A stretch of DNA of 64,000 nucleotides, taken from an uncultured Prevotella sp. Its GTDB lineage: Bacteria > Bacteroidota > Bacteroidia > Bacteroidales > Bacteroidaceae. The notes under the pieces are model-generated. The model was not told the origin of the DNA. It saw only the letters and a program-made list of their open reading frames with translations, and did no database searches. Positions 9,801 through 17,402 of the stretch are shown in pieces. The stretch's first letter is position 1; each line of letters opens with the position of its first letter. Position numbers and translations under genes: made by a program. Where the stretch lies: assembly GCA_947170725.1 (NCBI GenBank), contig CAMVUM010000010.1, positions 20,886 to 84,885 on the forward strand. The letters are read 5' to 3'.

Positions 9801-10565
9801 ACTGAACACACCGTCTGCGGCCAGCATAAGCGGAGCCCACGGTGTTCCGTCGGCATTGAAACCTATCTGCGAATAAGTGCAGGTCTGACGGTCGTAGATG
9901 AAGTCAAGCGTATTCCATGTGTAGCTGAAGTCCACCGTTCCCAAGATATAACGGCCGTCAGCCGAGATACTGGTGTAGCGGACCATACGCGCGGTCTCGT
10001 TGGCCTGGCCGACAGTGGGACGTCCAGGAGTCTCTACTATCTGCATGGTGGTGAGGTCCCACATCATTGGATATTCTCCATAGCTCTCGGCACCTCCAAG
10101 ATAACTGTACATTAGACCTACGGCAAACCGGCCATCCGGAGTAACGGAGTTTATACGTCCTTCTTTCCATCCGGCAGGAATTGGAAGGTTGGTCCATCCG
10201 GCTGCCTTGCTCCAGATGGCAGGCACACCATTATAGGAACCGACAGCAATTCCATCGTCGGTCACGTCGCAGGCTGTACACTCCAACGGTAATTCCATGT
10301 CACTCTCGAGACCAATCGCTTTTACTTCACCTGTCTGCACATTGGTCAGACGGGCGTTGGTGTAGCGTGAGCCATCTGTCGGGCTTGAGCCGTAGGACAC
10401 CATCCAAATTCCGTTGTCAGAGAGCGACTGCACACACGACTGGTCACGGAAATCGTAGACATTCAGCTTCGGCTCGGCCACTGTCTGTGCATGGAGATGC
10501 CCGCAGACAAGCGATGAAGCTCCTACGACAGCCATGAATAGCGTTTTCAGATTGTTTCTAATCAT
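6885..10565 (-). CDS. Large T9SS-exported protein with Omp28-like domain
   Basis: A 1226-residue secreted protein. A signal peptide (about residues 1-27, ending GHLHAQT) leads into a repeat-rich N-terminal region (about 30-390) with recurring GxWM/GIAVGS/GRYILG strands, like a beta-propeller. Two Ig-like modules follow (about 395-610). A jelly-roll, choice-of-anchor-J-like region begins near 625. Near residue 930 the MTGQDCGNCPRGH motif begins an Omp28-type region with a thioredoxin-like CxxC. The last ~50 residues (VVRYNAAGQ to IRKVIVK) form a type A T9SS sorting tail. The likely place is the cell surface or outside. The function is unknown. It lies downstream of a second cargo gene with a hairpin between. 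Confidence 0.75.
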   Translation of the reverse strand: MIRNNLKTLFMAVVGASSLVCGHLHAQTVAEPKLNVYDFRDQSCVQSLSDNGIWMVSYGSSPTDGSRYTNARLTNVQTGEVKAIGLESDMELPLECTACDVTDDGIAVGSYNGVPAIWSKAAGWTNLPIPAGWKEGRINSVTPDGRFAVGLMYSYLGGAESYGEYPMMWDLTTMQIVETPGRPTVGQANETARMVRYTSISADGRYILGTVDFSYTWNTLDFIYDRQTCTYSQIGFNADGTPWAPLMLAADGVFSPNGKWLAGTASMQKGEMDETSVPFLYNIETKEVEFFEDQDIRDIDYFVVDNNGVVYGATPSGTPVRSLYVHSGKFWYALDELLKSAYGMDFYAKSSFDNTGTCMAVSGDGKVLAAFPNPNISYTLQMNETLAEAAAKVNMLGNYTVTPASGASFSKMKTVTVTFPRDVVIKGSPSDIKFVDESGVSPGRVLSFATSSTSAKTVTVGFRTFSLEDGKKYTLTIPAGAIALKADETRTNEDITLTYVGRGEVPVSVVAASPENGSGVSQLNATTNPVLLTFDTNIALTENASAALYRSGEDVALADLSVAVKDNQMLIYSETTQYLFLNTSYKVVLNAGSVTDVNGDNANQRYELSYDGQYERIIMADDTLMYKEDFANGLTGMLLYEGDHNTPTAEMKDYDFIDGNNYPWVPLLDANSTDIAAGSTSAYSPAGKSDDWMMTPQIYIPDAKCRLEFQSQGFRFYKKDKLKVIVYASDKSINYLTKDEVDAIRANGEVVMDEVVLPGKSEDNLEGDWTTYSFPLDKYAGKNIYVAFVNENEDQSIVFVDNIKVIRDNGFLTALTSATTVVGKTGHKIEGRVIANADTQTFTTVNIKLLDAANNIVDEISESGLSLKKGDRYNFSFAKELPVTVGEINSFALRVQLDDKFDTIRYTVKNLAFQPVKRVIVEEMTGQDCGNCPRGHLAWENLERIYGDKVILAGYHVYTGDNYESGMSSYVNQFLGLAGAPSAKVQRGEIIGSPTYASIIAGRTSYSFTSPLGDCWFDLVQAEFDTDADANLDVVASFDEASQMVTAKAVTKFAMNLQKQNIGLFLIITEDGLPGYQHNYHYNDEGEGLGEWGKGGTLGQEYVVYTHNDVVRAQVGSYFGTTGYIPATITSGETYKANIEFQKPAVSDIYNSSVVCMMIDANTGAVINVAKAKITDASGIEGVIASDSNATEVVRYNAAGQTITAPVKGINIIRMSDGTIRKVIVK

Positions 10566-10612
10566 ACTTCTGTTTGTTACTGGTTTTTTATTATTGTATA
10601 TATTCTTTTATT

Positions 10613-10655
10613 TAACCGACAATGGCCCACAATGATTGTGGGCCTTTGTCGGTTA
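10613..10655. terminator. Hairpin between the two T9SS cargo genes
   Basis: TAACCGACAA and TTGTCGGTTA, plus GGCCCACAA and TTGTGGGCC, form a nearly perfect 20-bp stem with a 3-nt loop. It lies after the stop of the 10693-13809 gene. T runs are weak, so it may attenuate rather than fully end transcription. Confidence 0.6.
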
Positions 10656-10692
10656 GTGATTTCCTTTCAATAAGAAGGAATGACCGCGGTCA

Positions 10693-13600
10693 TTATTTGA
10701 TGATAACCTTCTTGCCGTTGATGACATACATACCCTTGGCGAGTTTGCCTACAGCCTCCGCATCAGCATTCTTCAGGAGCTGTGTTCCGTTTATGCTGTA
10801 GACGTTAACCTTACCACCCTCAGCTGAAACGAGGCTGTTGATACCGTCGGTTCCGATGACATATACGAAGACAAGGTCTGTCTCGTTGATGTTGGCGTCA
10901 TCGTCATCGTATGTCAGCGCACCTGCCGGGATGGTCAGAGTATAAGTACCGTTAGCTGTTATAGCTCCGCCAGAAAGAACGATTGTTATCACGTTCCAAT
11001 CCGGTATGCTAAAATCAACCTCCAGAGTTGCTTCATAGCTGTTGCCAGCATTGTCAACCAGAGTAGGTTCACTTGTATATGTCTTGTTTACGCTGCTGTT
11101 GTTGGGCAGTGTGACGATTATCTTGGCCGGAATCTCACTTACGGTACCGGGAGCAGGAGTCAGCTCGACTACAAGCGGTCCTGCCTGAGCCTTGATTTCG
11201 TATGTAACGGTGGCTGCCTTGCTGAGGCCGCCTTCAAACTGCTCACCGAGATTGAAGAAGCCGGCAGGAACGCTCACTCTATATACGCCGGGAGTTGTTA
11301 TCGCTTCGGCCAGAGTTATAGTTGCGCTGATATCGGGTCCCCATTCATTGTTCGGATCGGGAGTATAAACGACATCGTCTTTTGTAAATTCAGCAACAAC
11401 CTGTCCACCTGCTGACATATTATATATCATTATCTTCTCAGTGATGAGCCAGTTTGGCGTTATCGCCTTGCCTCCGTATGAGAATGTGATGGTGCTGATG
11501 CTCTCCAGAACAGACTCGTCAGCGGGAGAAACCTCTATCTCCGGCTTGTTGTACTCAGACACGAAGTTGAGCTGGAACCATACGCCGTCCTCATTGCCGA
11601 GGACTATTCCTTGGCCGTTTTGCGTCTTGTAGAGTGCGCGTCCTTCGTCGTCTTTTGCAAAGACGTTGACGTTGAAGTCAGAGAATTCACTGAGAACATA
11701 GGCGGGAACAGTGATTGTCCATGCCGTGCGATCGTCGTTGGGCTCTACCTCACAGTCCATGCTCGTGCCGCTACCGGTGTTGACAATAGCAGTTATTGTC
11801 ACGGGAGCACTGAACTCTATCGTGCGCTTGTTGTCCTCTACTGAGGTGAGCACGAAATCCTTCGTGATATCAGTCAACATGACTACGTCGCTGTAGACGT
11901 AAGGCTTCTTTGCGCCATGGATAATGAACTCGGCTTCACCGACAGTCGGTTCAGCTCCACCTCTCTTTTCGGCCTCATTGCGCCATGCCTTGAGCGAGAA
12001 TCTGTAGTCCTTGCCATCTTCTAAGCCCTCGTTGTACCAAGAGATGGAGTATCCGTTCTCCTGCGGGCCCATGAGATAGCTGGAATTAATGAAATCGTTG
12101 ATGGGATCGTCAACACCTCTGATTTCATATTCGGCATAACCGATTTCTCCATCCTTGTTGGTCTTGAGTGTTGAAGTCGTTCCGAATGTGAGAGTGGCGA
12201 TTGTTCCTTCTATCATATTGACATCACCGTCTTCGCTGTGCCAAATCATGCTCTCTATGGTGAAAGCGCCGGCAGTGCGGCCGGTTGTGGCGAATGTCTT
12301 TGTAAATTCGGCGAATGCCGTGGGGGCTATATCAGGTGTGAGTCCGTCAGGACGCTCAACACCAACAAGCGATACCACCACCTCCGTGCCGGCGTCAATC
12401 GAAACGTTCGGAACGGGAATCAGGATAATGTTTGCATTTTCATCGTTGTCATCTTTCATGATGGTCAGTTCTTCATAACTGATGTTCCGGACTTTTTCCA
12501 CACCGCCACTGACATACTTTATCTCGGCTCCGGTGAAGGTTGCCTTATAATTTGCCGGCTCACTAATCCAAAGTTCTATGTTGTTTGTCTCTTCGCCGAT
12601 AACATCAGACACTCCGCCGATTGTGTTCCAGTCGAAAATTGGGGCATAGTCCACCTCCTCGAAGTTATACTGATATGCGAACGAGCCGAGGTTTCCGGAA
12701 CCATTGCCGTAGGCGTAGTTTCCGTCCATGTCCCTTACGTTGTTGATACTGAGTGTGATGATACCATAGTTTGTTCCTGAAGTCACCATATCCGCGGCAC
12801 GACGCAGCTTGTTCTTGAGATTGACCAAAAGCGTGTTGCCTGTAAGTGCTGTAGGGATGATTGTCTCCGAATATGATTCACCCGGATCTTCAGCCTCGAT
12901 ATTTCCGTAGGTCAGCGAGACCGTCGGTCTCATACCCTCTGACATATTGATTTCACCGTTGAACGTGAGCGACACTATACCGGAATTATCGTCAGACATG
13001 TAGTAAGACTTGAAGACCGGCATTGCGGGATTGCCTTGTGGGGTATTTGCTGTGTTTACAATCTGGAGCGGCATCTTGCCTGCCTTGTATGTCAGCTCGA
13101 TAATGCCTGTACCGTTGTATAGCTTGGTGACATCAGCCGCAGGGGCAACGTTGTTGAACTTTAATCTGATGTCGTCGCCTTCCTTCAAACGTCCGTCATT
13201 GTAGAACTGATTGAGTATATCTTTTATGTCGATACTCACGTATGCACCATGAACATTGGCCGAAACAGACTCTACGCCCTTACCTGCTGTCAGCTCAACC
13301 AAACCGATGCGTACGTTCTGATTGAACGTCATGTCCACTATACCGTAGCCGGCGTTAAACTGGCTTCCGTCAGCGGGAGACAGATCCTTAAGTTCGAGCG
13401 GTTCGACCTCAGTGAGGAACTTGACGAGCATATCGGCAGCATTCATCACGAAGCTGTTACCTATATAATAGGTCTTTCCGCCTTCACACTCGAATGTATA
13501 TGCTCTGTCACTATAATCACCGTTGAACAAGGGAACAATAGCGTCATCCTGCGCTGAGAATGTGGCATCGGTATAAATAGCATAATTGGTGCCGCTCAAA

Positions 13601-13809
13601 GAGAACGTTCCGTCCGTTTGAGCCGTAAATATGCCATAGAATGACTTATAGGCATCCACATGATACGTCTGCCCGCTTTCGAATATCCACGGATCTTCGA
13701 TTGTTCCTGAGCCCTCTGCATAAGCCGTTCCGACGCCGCCACAGACGAACATCATCACAAGCATCAATGCCTTGAGCACCTGATTCTTAAGTAAAAGTTT
13801 TGTTTGCAT
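10693..13809 (-). CDS. T9SS-exported multi-Ig-like protein
   Basis: A 1038-residue secreted protein. A signal peptide (about 1-31, ending TAYAEG) precedes an N-terminal module starting GTIEDPWIFESGQTY. Five to seven Ig-like strands-and-loops repeats follow, several opening with a phrase like 'SPADGS/ESVLESISTITFSYGG' and closing with 'GTYTLTIPAGALTY'. The C-terminus (VNVYSINGTQLL to KGMYVINGKKVIIK) is a typical T9SS type A sorting tail, expected to be removed by PorU (33681-37304). There is no catalytic motif, so it is probably structural or adhesive. Its promoter box is at 13881-13888. It shares the 'GxYTLTIPAGA' repeat style with the 6885-10565 protein. Confidence 0.75.
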   Translation of the reverse strand: MQTKLLLKNQVLKALMLVMMFVCGGVGTAYAEGSGTIEDPWIFESGQTYHVDAYKSFYGIFTAQTDGTFSLSGTNYAIYTDATFSAQDDAIVPLFNGDYSDRAYTFECEGGKTYYIGNSFVMNAADMLVKFLTEVEPLELKDLSPADGSQFNAGYGIVDMTFNQNVRIGLVELTAGKGVESVSANVHGAYVSIDIKDILNQFYNDGRLKEGDDIRLKFNNVAPAADVTKLYNGTGIIELTYKAGKMPLQIVNTANTPQGNPAMPVFKSYYMSDDNSGIVSLTFNGEINMSEGMRPTVSLTYGNIEAEDPGESYSETIIPTALTGNTLLVNLKNKLRRAADMVTSGTNYGIITLSINNVRDMDGNYAYGNGSGNLGSFAYQYNFEEVDYAPIFDWNTIGGVSDVIGEETNNIELWISEPANYKATFTGAEIKYVSGGVEKVRNISYEELTIMKDDNDENANIILIPVPNVSIDAGTEVVVSLVGVERPDGLTPDIAPTAFAEFTKTFATTGRTAGAFTIESMIWHSEDGDVNMIEGTIATLTFGTTSTLKTNKDGEIGYAEYEIRGVDDPINDFINSSYLMGPQENGYSISWYNEGLEDGKDYRFSLKAWRNEAEKRGGAEPTVGEAEFIIHGAKKPYVYSDVVMLTDITKDFVLTSVEDNKRTIEFSAPVTITAIVNTGSGTSMDCEVEPNDDRTAWTITVPAYVLSEFSDFNVNVFAKDDEGRALYKTQNGQGIVLGNEDGVWFQLNFVSEYNKPEIEVSPADESVLESISTITFSYGGKAITPNWLITEKIMIYNMSAGGQVVAEFTKDDVVYTPDPNNEWGPDISATITLAEAITTPGVYRVSVPAGFFNLGEQFEGGLSKAATVTYEIKAQAGPLVVELTPAPGTVSEIPAKIIVTLPNNSSVNKTYTSEPTLVDNAGNSYEATLEVDFSIPDWNVITIVLSGGAITANGTYTLTIPAGALTYDDDDANINETDLVFVYVIGTDGINSLVSAEGGKVNVYSINGTQLLKNADAEAVGKLAKGMYVINGKKVIIK

Positions 13810-13880
13810 ATAAAATATATAATTAATTAATGTATCTACATTAGTGATATTATACAGTCTGCCAGTTTTGCCTATCGCGA

Positions 13881-13888
13881 CAAAGGTA
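13881..13888 (-). promoter_or_regulatory. Promoter -7 box of the multi-Ig T9SS cargo gene
   Basis: TACCTTTG on the minus strand lies 72 bases before the start codon. The rest of 13810-14139 is AT-rich and holds no gene. It has one imperfect inverted repeat (14058-14072 with 14121-14136) just past the ispH stop, which may end ispH transcription. Confidence 0.6.
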
Positions 13889-14139
13889 CGGATTATTTAC
13901 GAAATTTAAGTCTTTAGCACCAACTTTTTTCGCTTTTTCATTAAAAAGTTTCACTTTCTATTATTGAATACATTCATTCTGAATTATTTATCAATATTCA
14001 TACATCATTCCATGACAATCCGTAACATTACGGGTAATGGCATACGGATGATTCAAAATATATAGGAATCCCTGTCTGTATGTCCAACTTTTTTATTCGT
14101 GCCTACGTAACAAAAACTCCGGATTCCTGATATATTTGT

Positions 14140-15159
14140 TTACTCTGTCCGCTGTTCAATAGCGTCTCTGCACTGCTCCATGAGCCACTTCGGAGTGCTT
14201 GTCGCTCCGCAAATGCCCACCGTTGCGACATCGTTGAGCCACTCCGGCCTTATCTCTTCTGGCCCTTCTATGAGATGGCTGTTGGGATTGACACGCCGAC
14301 ATTCGTTGAAAAGAACCTTACCGTTGCTGCTCTTACGCCCGCAGACGAAAAGAATGAGGTCGTGGCGAGTGGCAAAGGTACTGATGTTTGGCATGCGGTT
14401 GGCCACCTGACGGCATATTGTATCGAAGCTGCGGAACGTGGCCGACGGCGAAATGTGACTTTTTATGTAGTCGATAATGCAATGGAACTCGTCGAGCGAC
14501 TTCGTTGTCTGGGAATAAAGGTAGATATCACGGTCAAAGTCAAGCCTGGCCGCATCCTCAAGCTGCTCGATGACAATGGCATGGCTTTCTGTCTGCCCCA
14601 CGAGGCCAAGCACTTCGGCATGGCCTTTCTTACCGAAGATGACTATTTGGGAATTCGCGGACTTATGAGTTTTCGGAGCTCTCGTGGAGGGATGAGCGTG
14701 TAGCGTGGATGGAGAATTCTCCGCTACGCTTGTCGCTGAATTTGAAACATTCCTCACATTCCGCTCCTCTAACCTCTCTCCACGAAAGTCCACTCCTCGG
14801 AAATCCTCTCCACGGGAACTCTCCTCATACTGCTTCTTTATTCTACGCTGGAGCTGGAGCACCACGGGACAGGTGGCGTCGATTATCTCAATGTTGTTCC
14901 TACGGGCCAACTCGTATGTTTCCGGAGGTTCGCCGTGGGCACGCAAAAGGACTTTGACGTCATGCAGACGCTGAAGGTCGTCGTGGTTGATTGTGATGAG
15001 CCCCATGCGGCGCAGACGCTCACACTCCATGCCGTTATGCACTATATCGCCGAGGCAATACAGCGTCTTTCCCTCAGCCAATTCTTCCTCTGCCTTGCGT
15101 ATGGCAGTGGTTACTCCGAAGCAGAAACCGCTGCCGCTGTCAATCTCTATCTGTAGCAT
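14140..15159 (-). CDS. ispH: 4-hydroxy-3-methylbut-2-enyl diphosphate reductase, with in-frame insertion
   Basis: The last enzyme of the MEP isoprenoid pathway, reducing HMBPP to IPP and DMAPP with a [4Fe-4S] cluster. The three cluster cysteines are present: Cys13 (GFCFG), Cys97 (DATCP) and Cys249 (DTICRQ). The conserved HGEPP, GKKGHAEVLGL, YSQTT and SSNGK...GATSTPKWL blocks are intact. The protein is 339 residues. Without residues ~114-169 it would be about 285, close to other Bacteroidales IspH proteins. That extra segment is low-complexity, rich in Arg, Ser, Asn and Glu, and is encoded by palindromic DNA (see 14653-14820). It falls between Cys97 and the next conserved block, where E. coli IspH has a short loop, so activity may survive. 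Confidence 0.92.
   Translation of the reverse strand: MLQIEIDSGSGFCFGVTTAIRKAEEELAEGKTLYCLGDIVHNGMECERLRRMGLITINHDDLQRLHDVKVLLRAHGEPPETYELARRNNIEIIDATCPVVLQLQRRIKKQYEESSRGEDFRGVDFRGERLEERNVRNVSNSATSVAENSPSTLHAHPSTRAPKTHKSANSQIVIFGKKGHAEVLGLVGQTESHAIVIEQLEDAARLDFDRDIYLYSQTTKSLDEFHCIIDYIKSHISPSATFRSFDTICRQVANRMPNISTFATRHDLILFVCGRKSSNGKVLFNECRRVNPNSHLIEGPEEIRPEWLNDVATVGICGATSTPKWLMEQCRDAIEQRTE
14653..14820. repeat. Palindromic insertion inside ispH
   Basis: About 168 bp in frame with ispH. It holds a hairpin with GTAGCG and CGCTAC around GGAGAATTCTCC, outer ends GAGCTCTCGTGGAGGGA and TCCTCTCCACGGGAACTC that are imperfect complements, and runs such as CTCTCCACG and CTCCTCGGAAA. Similar runs occur in the non-coding DNA at 37970-38070. 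The limits are inferred from where IspH homology stops. Confidence 0.6.
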
Positions 15160-15180
15160 TTGGATTTTTATGAATGAAAC

Positions 15181-15230
15181 CTAAGGTCCTAAAGACCTTA
15201 AAGTCATTAAAGACCTTATAGCCCTTAAAG
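15181..15230. repeat. Short repeated CCTTAAAG-type strings between ispH and meaB
   Basis: AAGGTC and GACCTT form a small hairpin, followed by imperfect repeats of a 'TTAAAGxC' string. It lies just after the meaB stop and may serve as a weak terminator. Confidence 0.35.
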
Positions 15231-15235
15231 CCCTC

Positions 15236-16324
15236 TTACTTAAAATACCTCTCCAGCAACTCCTTGGCCGCTATGAAGCTTGTCTTCTCCCCGCCCAACA
15301 CCATACGCTCGGCGTCGGCCAGACGGGCCTGAATGTCAGTATTGTGGTAGAAGTGGTTGCGCAGCTGCTCGTTGATGGTCTCATACATCCAGTATTTGCT
15401 CTGCTCGTTGCGACGGTAGTCGAAATAGCCATTGGCTTTGACGAAGTCGATATACCGGTAAATCATATCCCATATTTCGCGTATGCCCGTACCGTAGAAT
15501 CCGCTGTAACACAGAACCTGAGGCGTCCACCCGCTCTCCGGTTGGGGGAAGAAGTGGAGAGCGTTGCGGAACGACGTAGCCGCCAGATGACACTTGTCTA
15601 CGTTCTCTCCGTCACACTTGTTGATGACGATGCCGTCGCTTATCTCCATGATTCCGCGCTTGATGCCCTGCAGCTCGTCGCCCGTGCCGGCAAGCTGGAT
15701 GAGCAGGAAGAAGTCGACCATAGAGTGACAGGCCGTCTCACTCTGCCCCACTCCGACCGTCTCAACGAAAATCTTGTCGAAGCCGGCCGCCTCGCAGAGG
15801 ATTATCGTCTCACGCGTCTTGCGGGCCACACCGCCCAGCGAACCGGCCGACGGGCTGGGACGAATGAATGACGCGGGATGCTGTGCGAGCTTCTCCATGC
15901 GCGTCTTGTCGCCGAGGATGCTGCCCTTCGAGCGCTCCGAACTTGGGTCGATGGCCAGGACGGCCAGCTTGCCGCCATGCTCATTGAGGATATGGACGCC
16001 GAACTCGTCGATGCTGGTCGACTTGCCCGCGCCAGGCACGCCGCTGATACCGACACGGATTGACCGTCCGCTATACGGCAGACATTTCTCTATGACCTCC
16101 TGCGCCTTGGCCTGATGGTCCGGATTTACGCTTTCTACAAGCGTAACAGCTTGGCTCAACACGGTAACGTCGCCGCGGACGATACCCTCCACCATCTCTG
16201 CTGCCGTCAACTCGCGGCGGCGGAAACGGCCGCGTTTAAGATACGGATTGATTATCGAAGGCTGTTCTACACCGCCATTGACGGTCAAGCCTTTGTATTC
16301 TTCGTTGTTCTCTGGATGTTCCAT
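15236..16324 (-). CDS. meaB: Methylmalonyl-CoA mutase-associated GTPase MeaB
   Basis: A 362-residue P-loop GTPase of the MeaB/ArgK family. It guards and gates cofactor loading of B12-dependent methylmalonyl-CoA mutase, part of the succinate-propionate route common in Bacteroidales. Walker A is GVPGAGKS at residues 95-102. AIDPSSERSKGSILGDKTRM, VETVGVGQSE and the base-recognition NKCDG motif follow. No mutase gene is in the window. Its ATG starts one base after the stop of the DUF1573 gene, so the two are probably translationally coupled although functionally unrelated. Confidence 0.92.
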   Translation of the reverse strand: MEHPENNEEYKGLTVNGGVEQPSIINPYLKRGRFRRRELTAAEMVEGIVRGDVTVLSQAVTLVESVNPDHQAKAQEVIEKCLPYSGRSIRVGISGVPGAGKSTSIDEFGVHILNEHGGKLAVLAIDPSSERSKGSILGDKTRMEKLAQHPASFIRPSPSAGSLGGVARKTRETIILCEAAGFDKIFVETVGVGQSETACHSMVDFFLLIQLAGTGDELQGIKRGIMEISDGIVINKCDGENVDKCHLAATSFRNALHFFPQPESGWTPQVLCYSGFYGTGIREIWDMIYRYIDFVKANGYFDYRRNEQSKYWMYETINEQLRNHFYHNTDIQARLADAERMVLGGEKTSFIAAKELLERYFK

Positions 16325-16325
16325 G

Positions 16326-17393
16326 TCACTTTACATTAATCTTAATCACAACCTTTGCCCTGTCCGGGTCGTTCGTTATCATGAGGACACGTGGACGCGT
16401 GCGCTGCTTCTTCAGTTCATCGCGCATGGCCGTTATCTTCAGTTTTGTTGATTCGCCGGGCTTCAGTTCCCGCTTTCCGAGCGTCACCCGCAGGCCGCCG
16501 GTGAACATCTGGAGTGCGGATATCTTCAGATCTGTGCGCCCGTTGTTGGTCAGCGTTATTTCGGCGCTCTTCTTTGCCTTGCCATCAAAGCTGAAAGTGA
16601 GAGAGTCTGCTGACATCTCCAGGTGCGGAGCATACTGTCGCGTGGCCTCCGTGACACCCTCGAAGCCGGGCAAGAGCACGGCCGAAACACTGATCTCGTT
16701 ATCGCTGCTGATTTTCTCTCCGAGATTGCGGGCCAGATAAACCGATGTCTGCGTCAGTCCGTAGTCGCGCAGACGGTCGGAATTGAGCGTCACGGCAATC
16801 TTTCCCGAACGTCCCGGCGCAAGCCGCTCCGGCGTCGCCACCGCCGTCAGATAAGGCGGGAGGTGCATCATGTTAGGTGTAAACGTAGTGGTTCCTGTGT
16901 TCATGAGGAAGATTTCCTGCACGGGATTGTCGCCCTTGTTGACGTCATCGAACTCGATGTCGCGACGGTCGGTAAGCAGGTCGCCGATGGCAAAAGGATA
17001 GGAACCGGAATAATCCTTCAGGTCTGCCATCACGACACCGGTCATGTTGAGGTAGACGGGCTTCTTCGCCCCGTTGCTCGTGAGCCTCACGCTCTTGTGG
17101 AAGTGGCCCAGCTGACGCGCGTCGTAGGTCAGCTTGACCGTAAACTTGTCGCCTCCGGCAATCTCTCCTGTGGGATATTCAACTGCCGTACAGCCGCAGT
17201 CGGCCTTCACCTCGGAGATTTTGAGACGGTGGCCGCCCTTGTTGCGCAATTCAAACGTGGCCGTTACGGGCTTCTCGTATGCCACCTTGCCGCAGTCGAC
17301 GGTAGTCTTGGTCACCACCAGACGTTGCGCCGCGGCAGGCATGACAGCCAGCAGGAGCAGCGACGATACGATGGTCTTTCTGTTCATAATCAT
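16326..17393 (-). CDS. DUF1573 (ASH-like) repeat protein
   Basis: A 355-residue exported protein. The signal peptide (ending MPAAAQ) is followed by an N-terminal DUF1573 domain with the typical CGKV...FELRNKGG...KADCGCTAVEYP pattern. The second half repeats the fold, with NTGTTTFTPN, PGFEGV and ITLTNNGRTDLKIS. This Ig-like ASH fold is common in Bacteroidetes periplasmic proteins of unknown role. Two close starts exist: 17393 (MIMNRK) and 17387 (MNRK, which looks better for a signal peptide). It sits 9 bases after the alpha-2-macroglobulin gene and 1 base before meaB, forming a three-gene operon. Confidence 0.8.
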   Translation of the reverse strand: MIMNRKTIVSSLLLLAVMPAAAQRLVVTKTTVDCGKVAYEKPVTATFELRNKGGHRLKISEVKADCGCTAVEYPTGEIAGGDKFTVKLTYDARQLGHFHKSVRLTSNGAKKPVYLNMTGVVMADLKDYSGSYPFAIGDLLTDRRDIEFDDVNKGDNPVQEIFLMNTGTTTFTPNMMHLPPYLTAVATPERLAPGRSGKIAVTLNSDRLRDYGLTQTSVYLARNLGEKISSDNEISVSAVLLPGFEGVTEATRQYAPHLEMSADSLTFSFDGKAKKSAEITLTNNGRTDLKISALQMFTGGLRVTLGKRELKPGESTKLKITAMRDELKKQRTRPRVLMITNDPDRAKVVIKINVK

Positions 17394-17402
17394 GTTTGCT
17401 TC

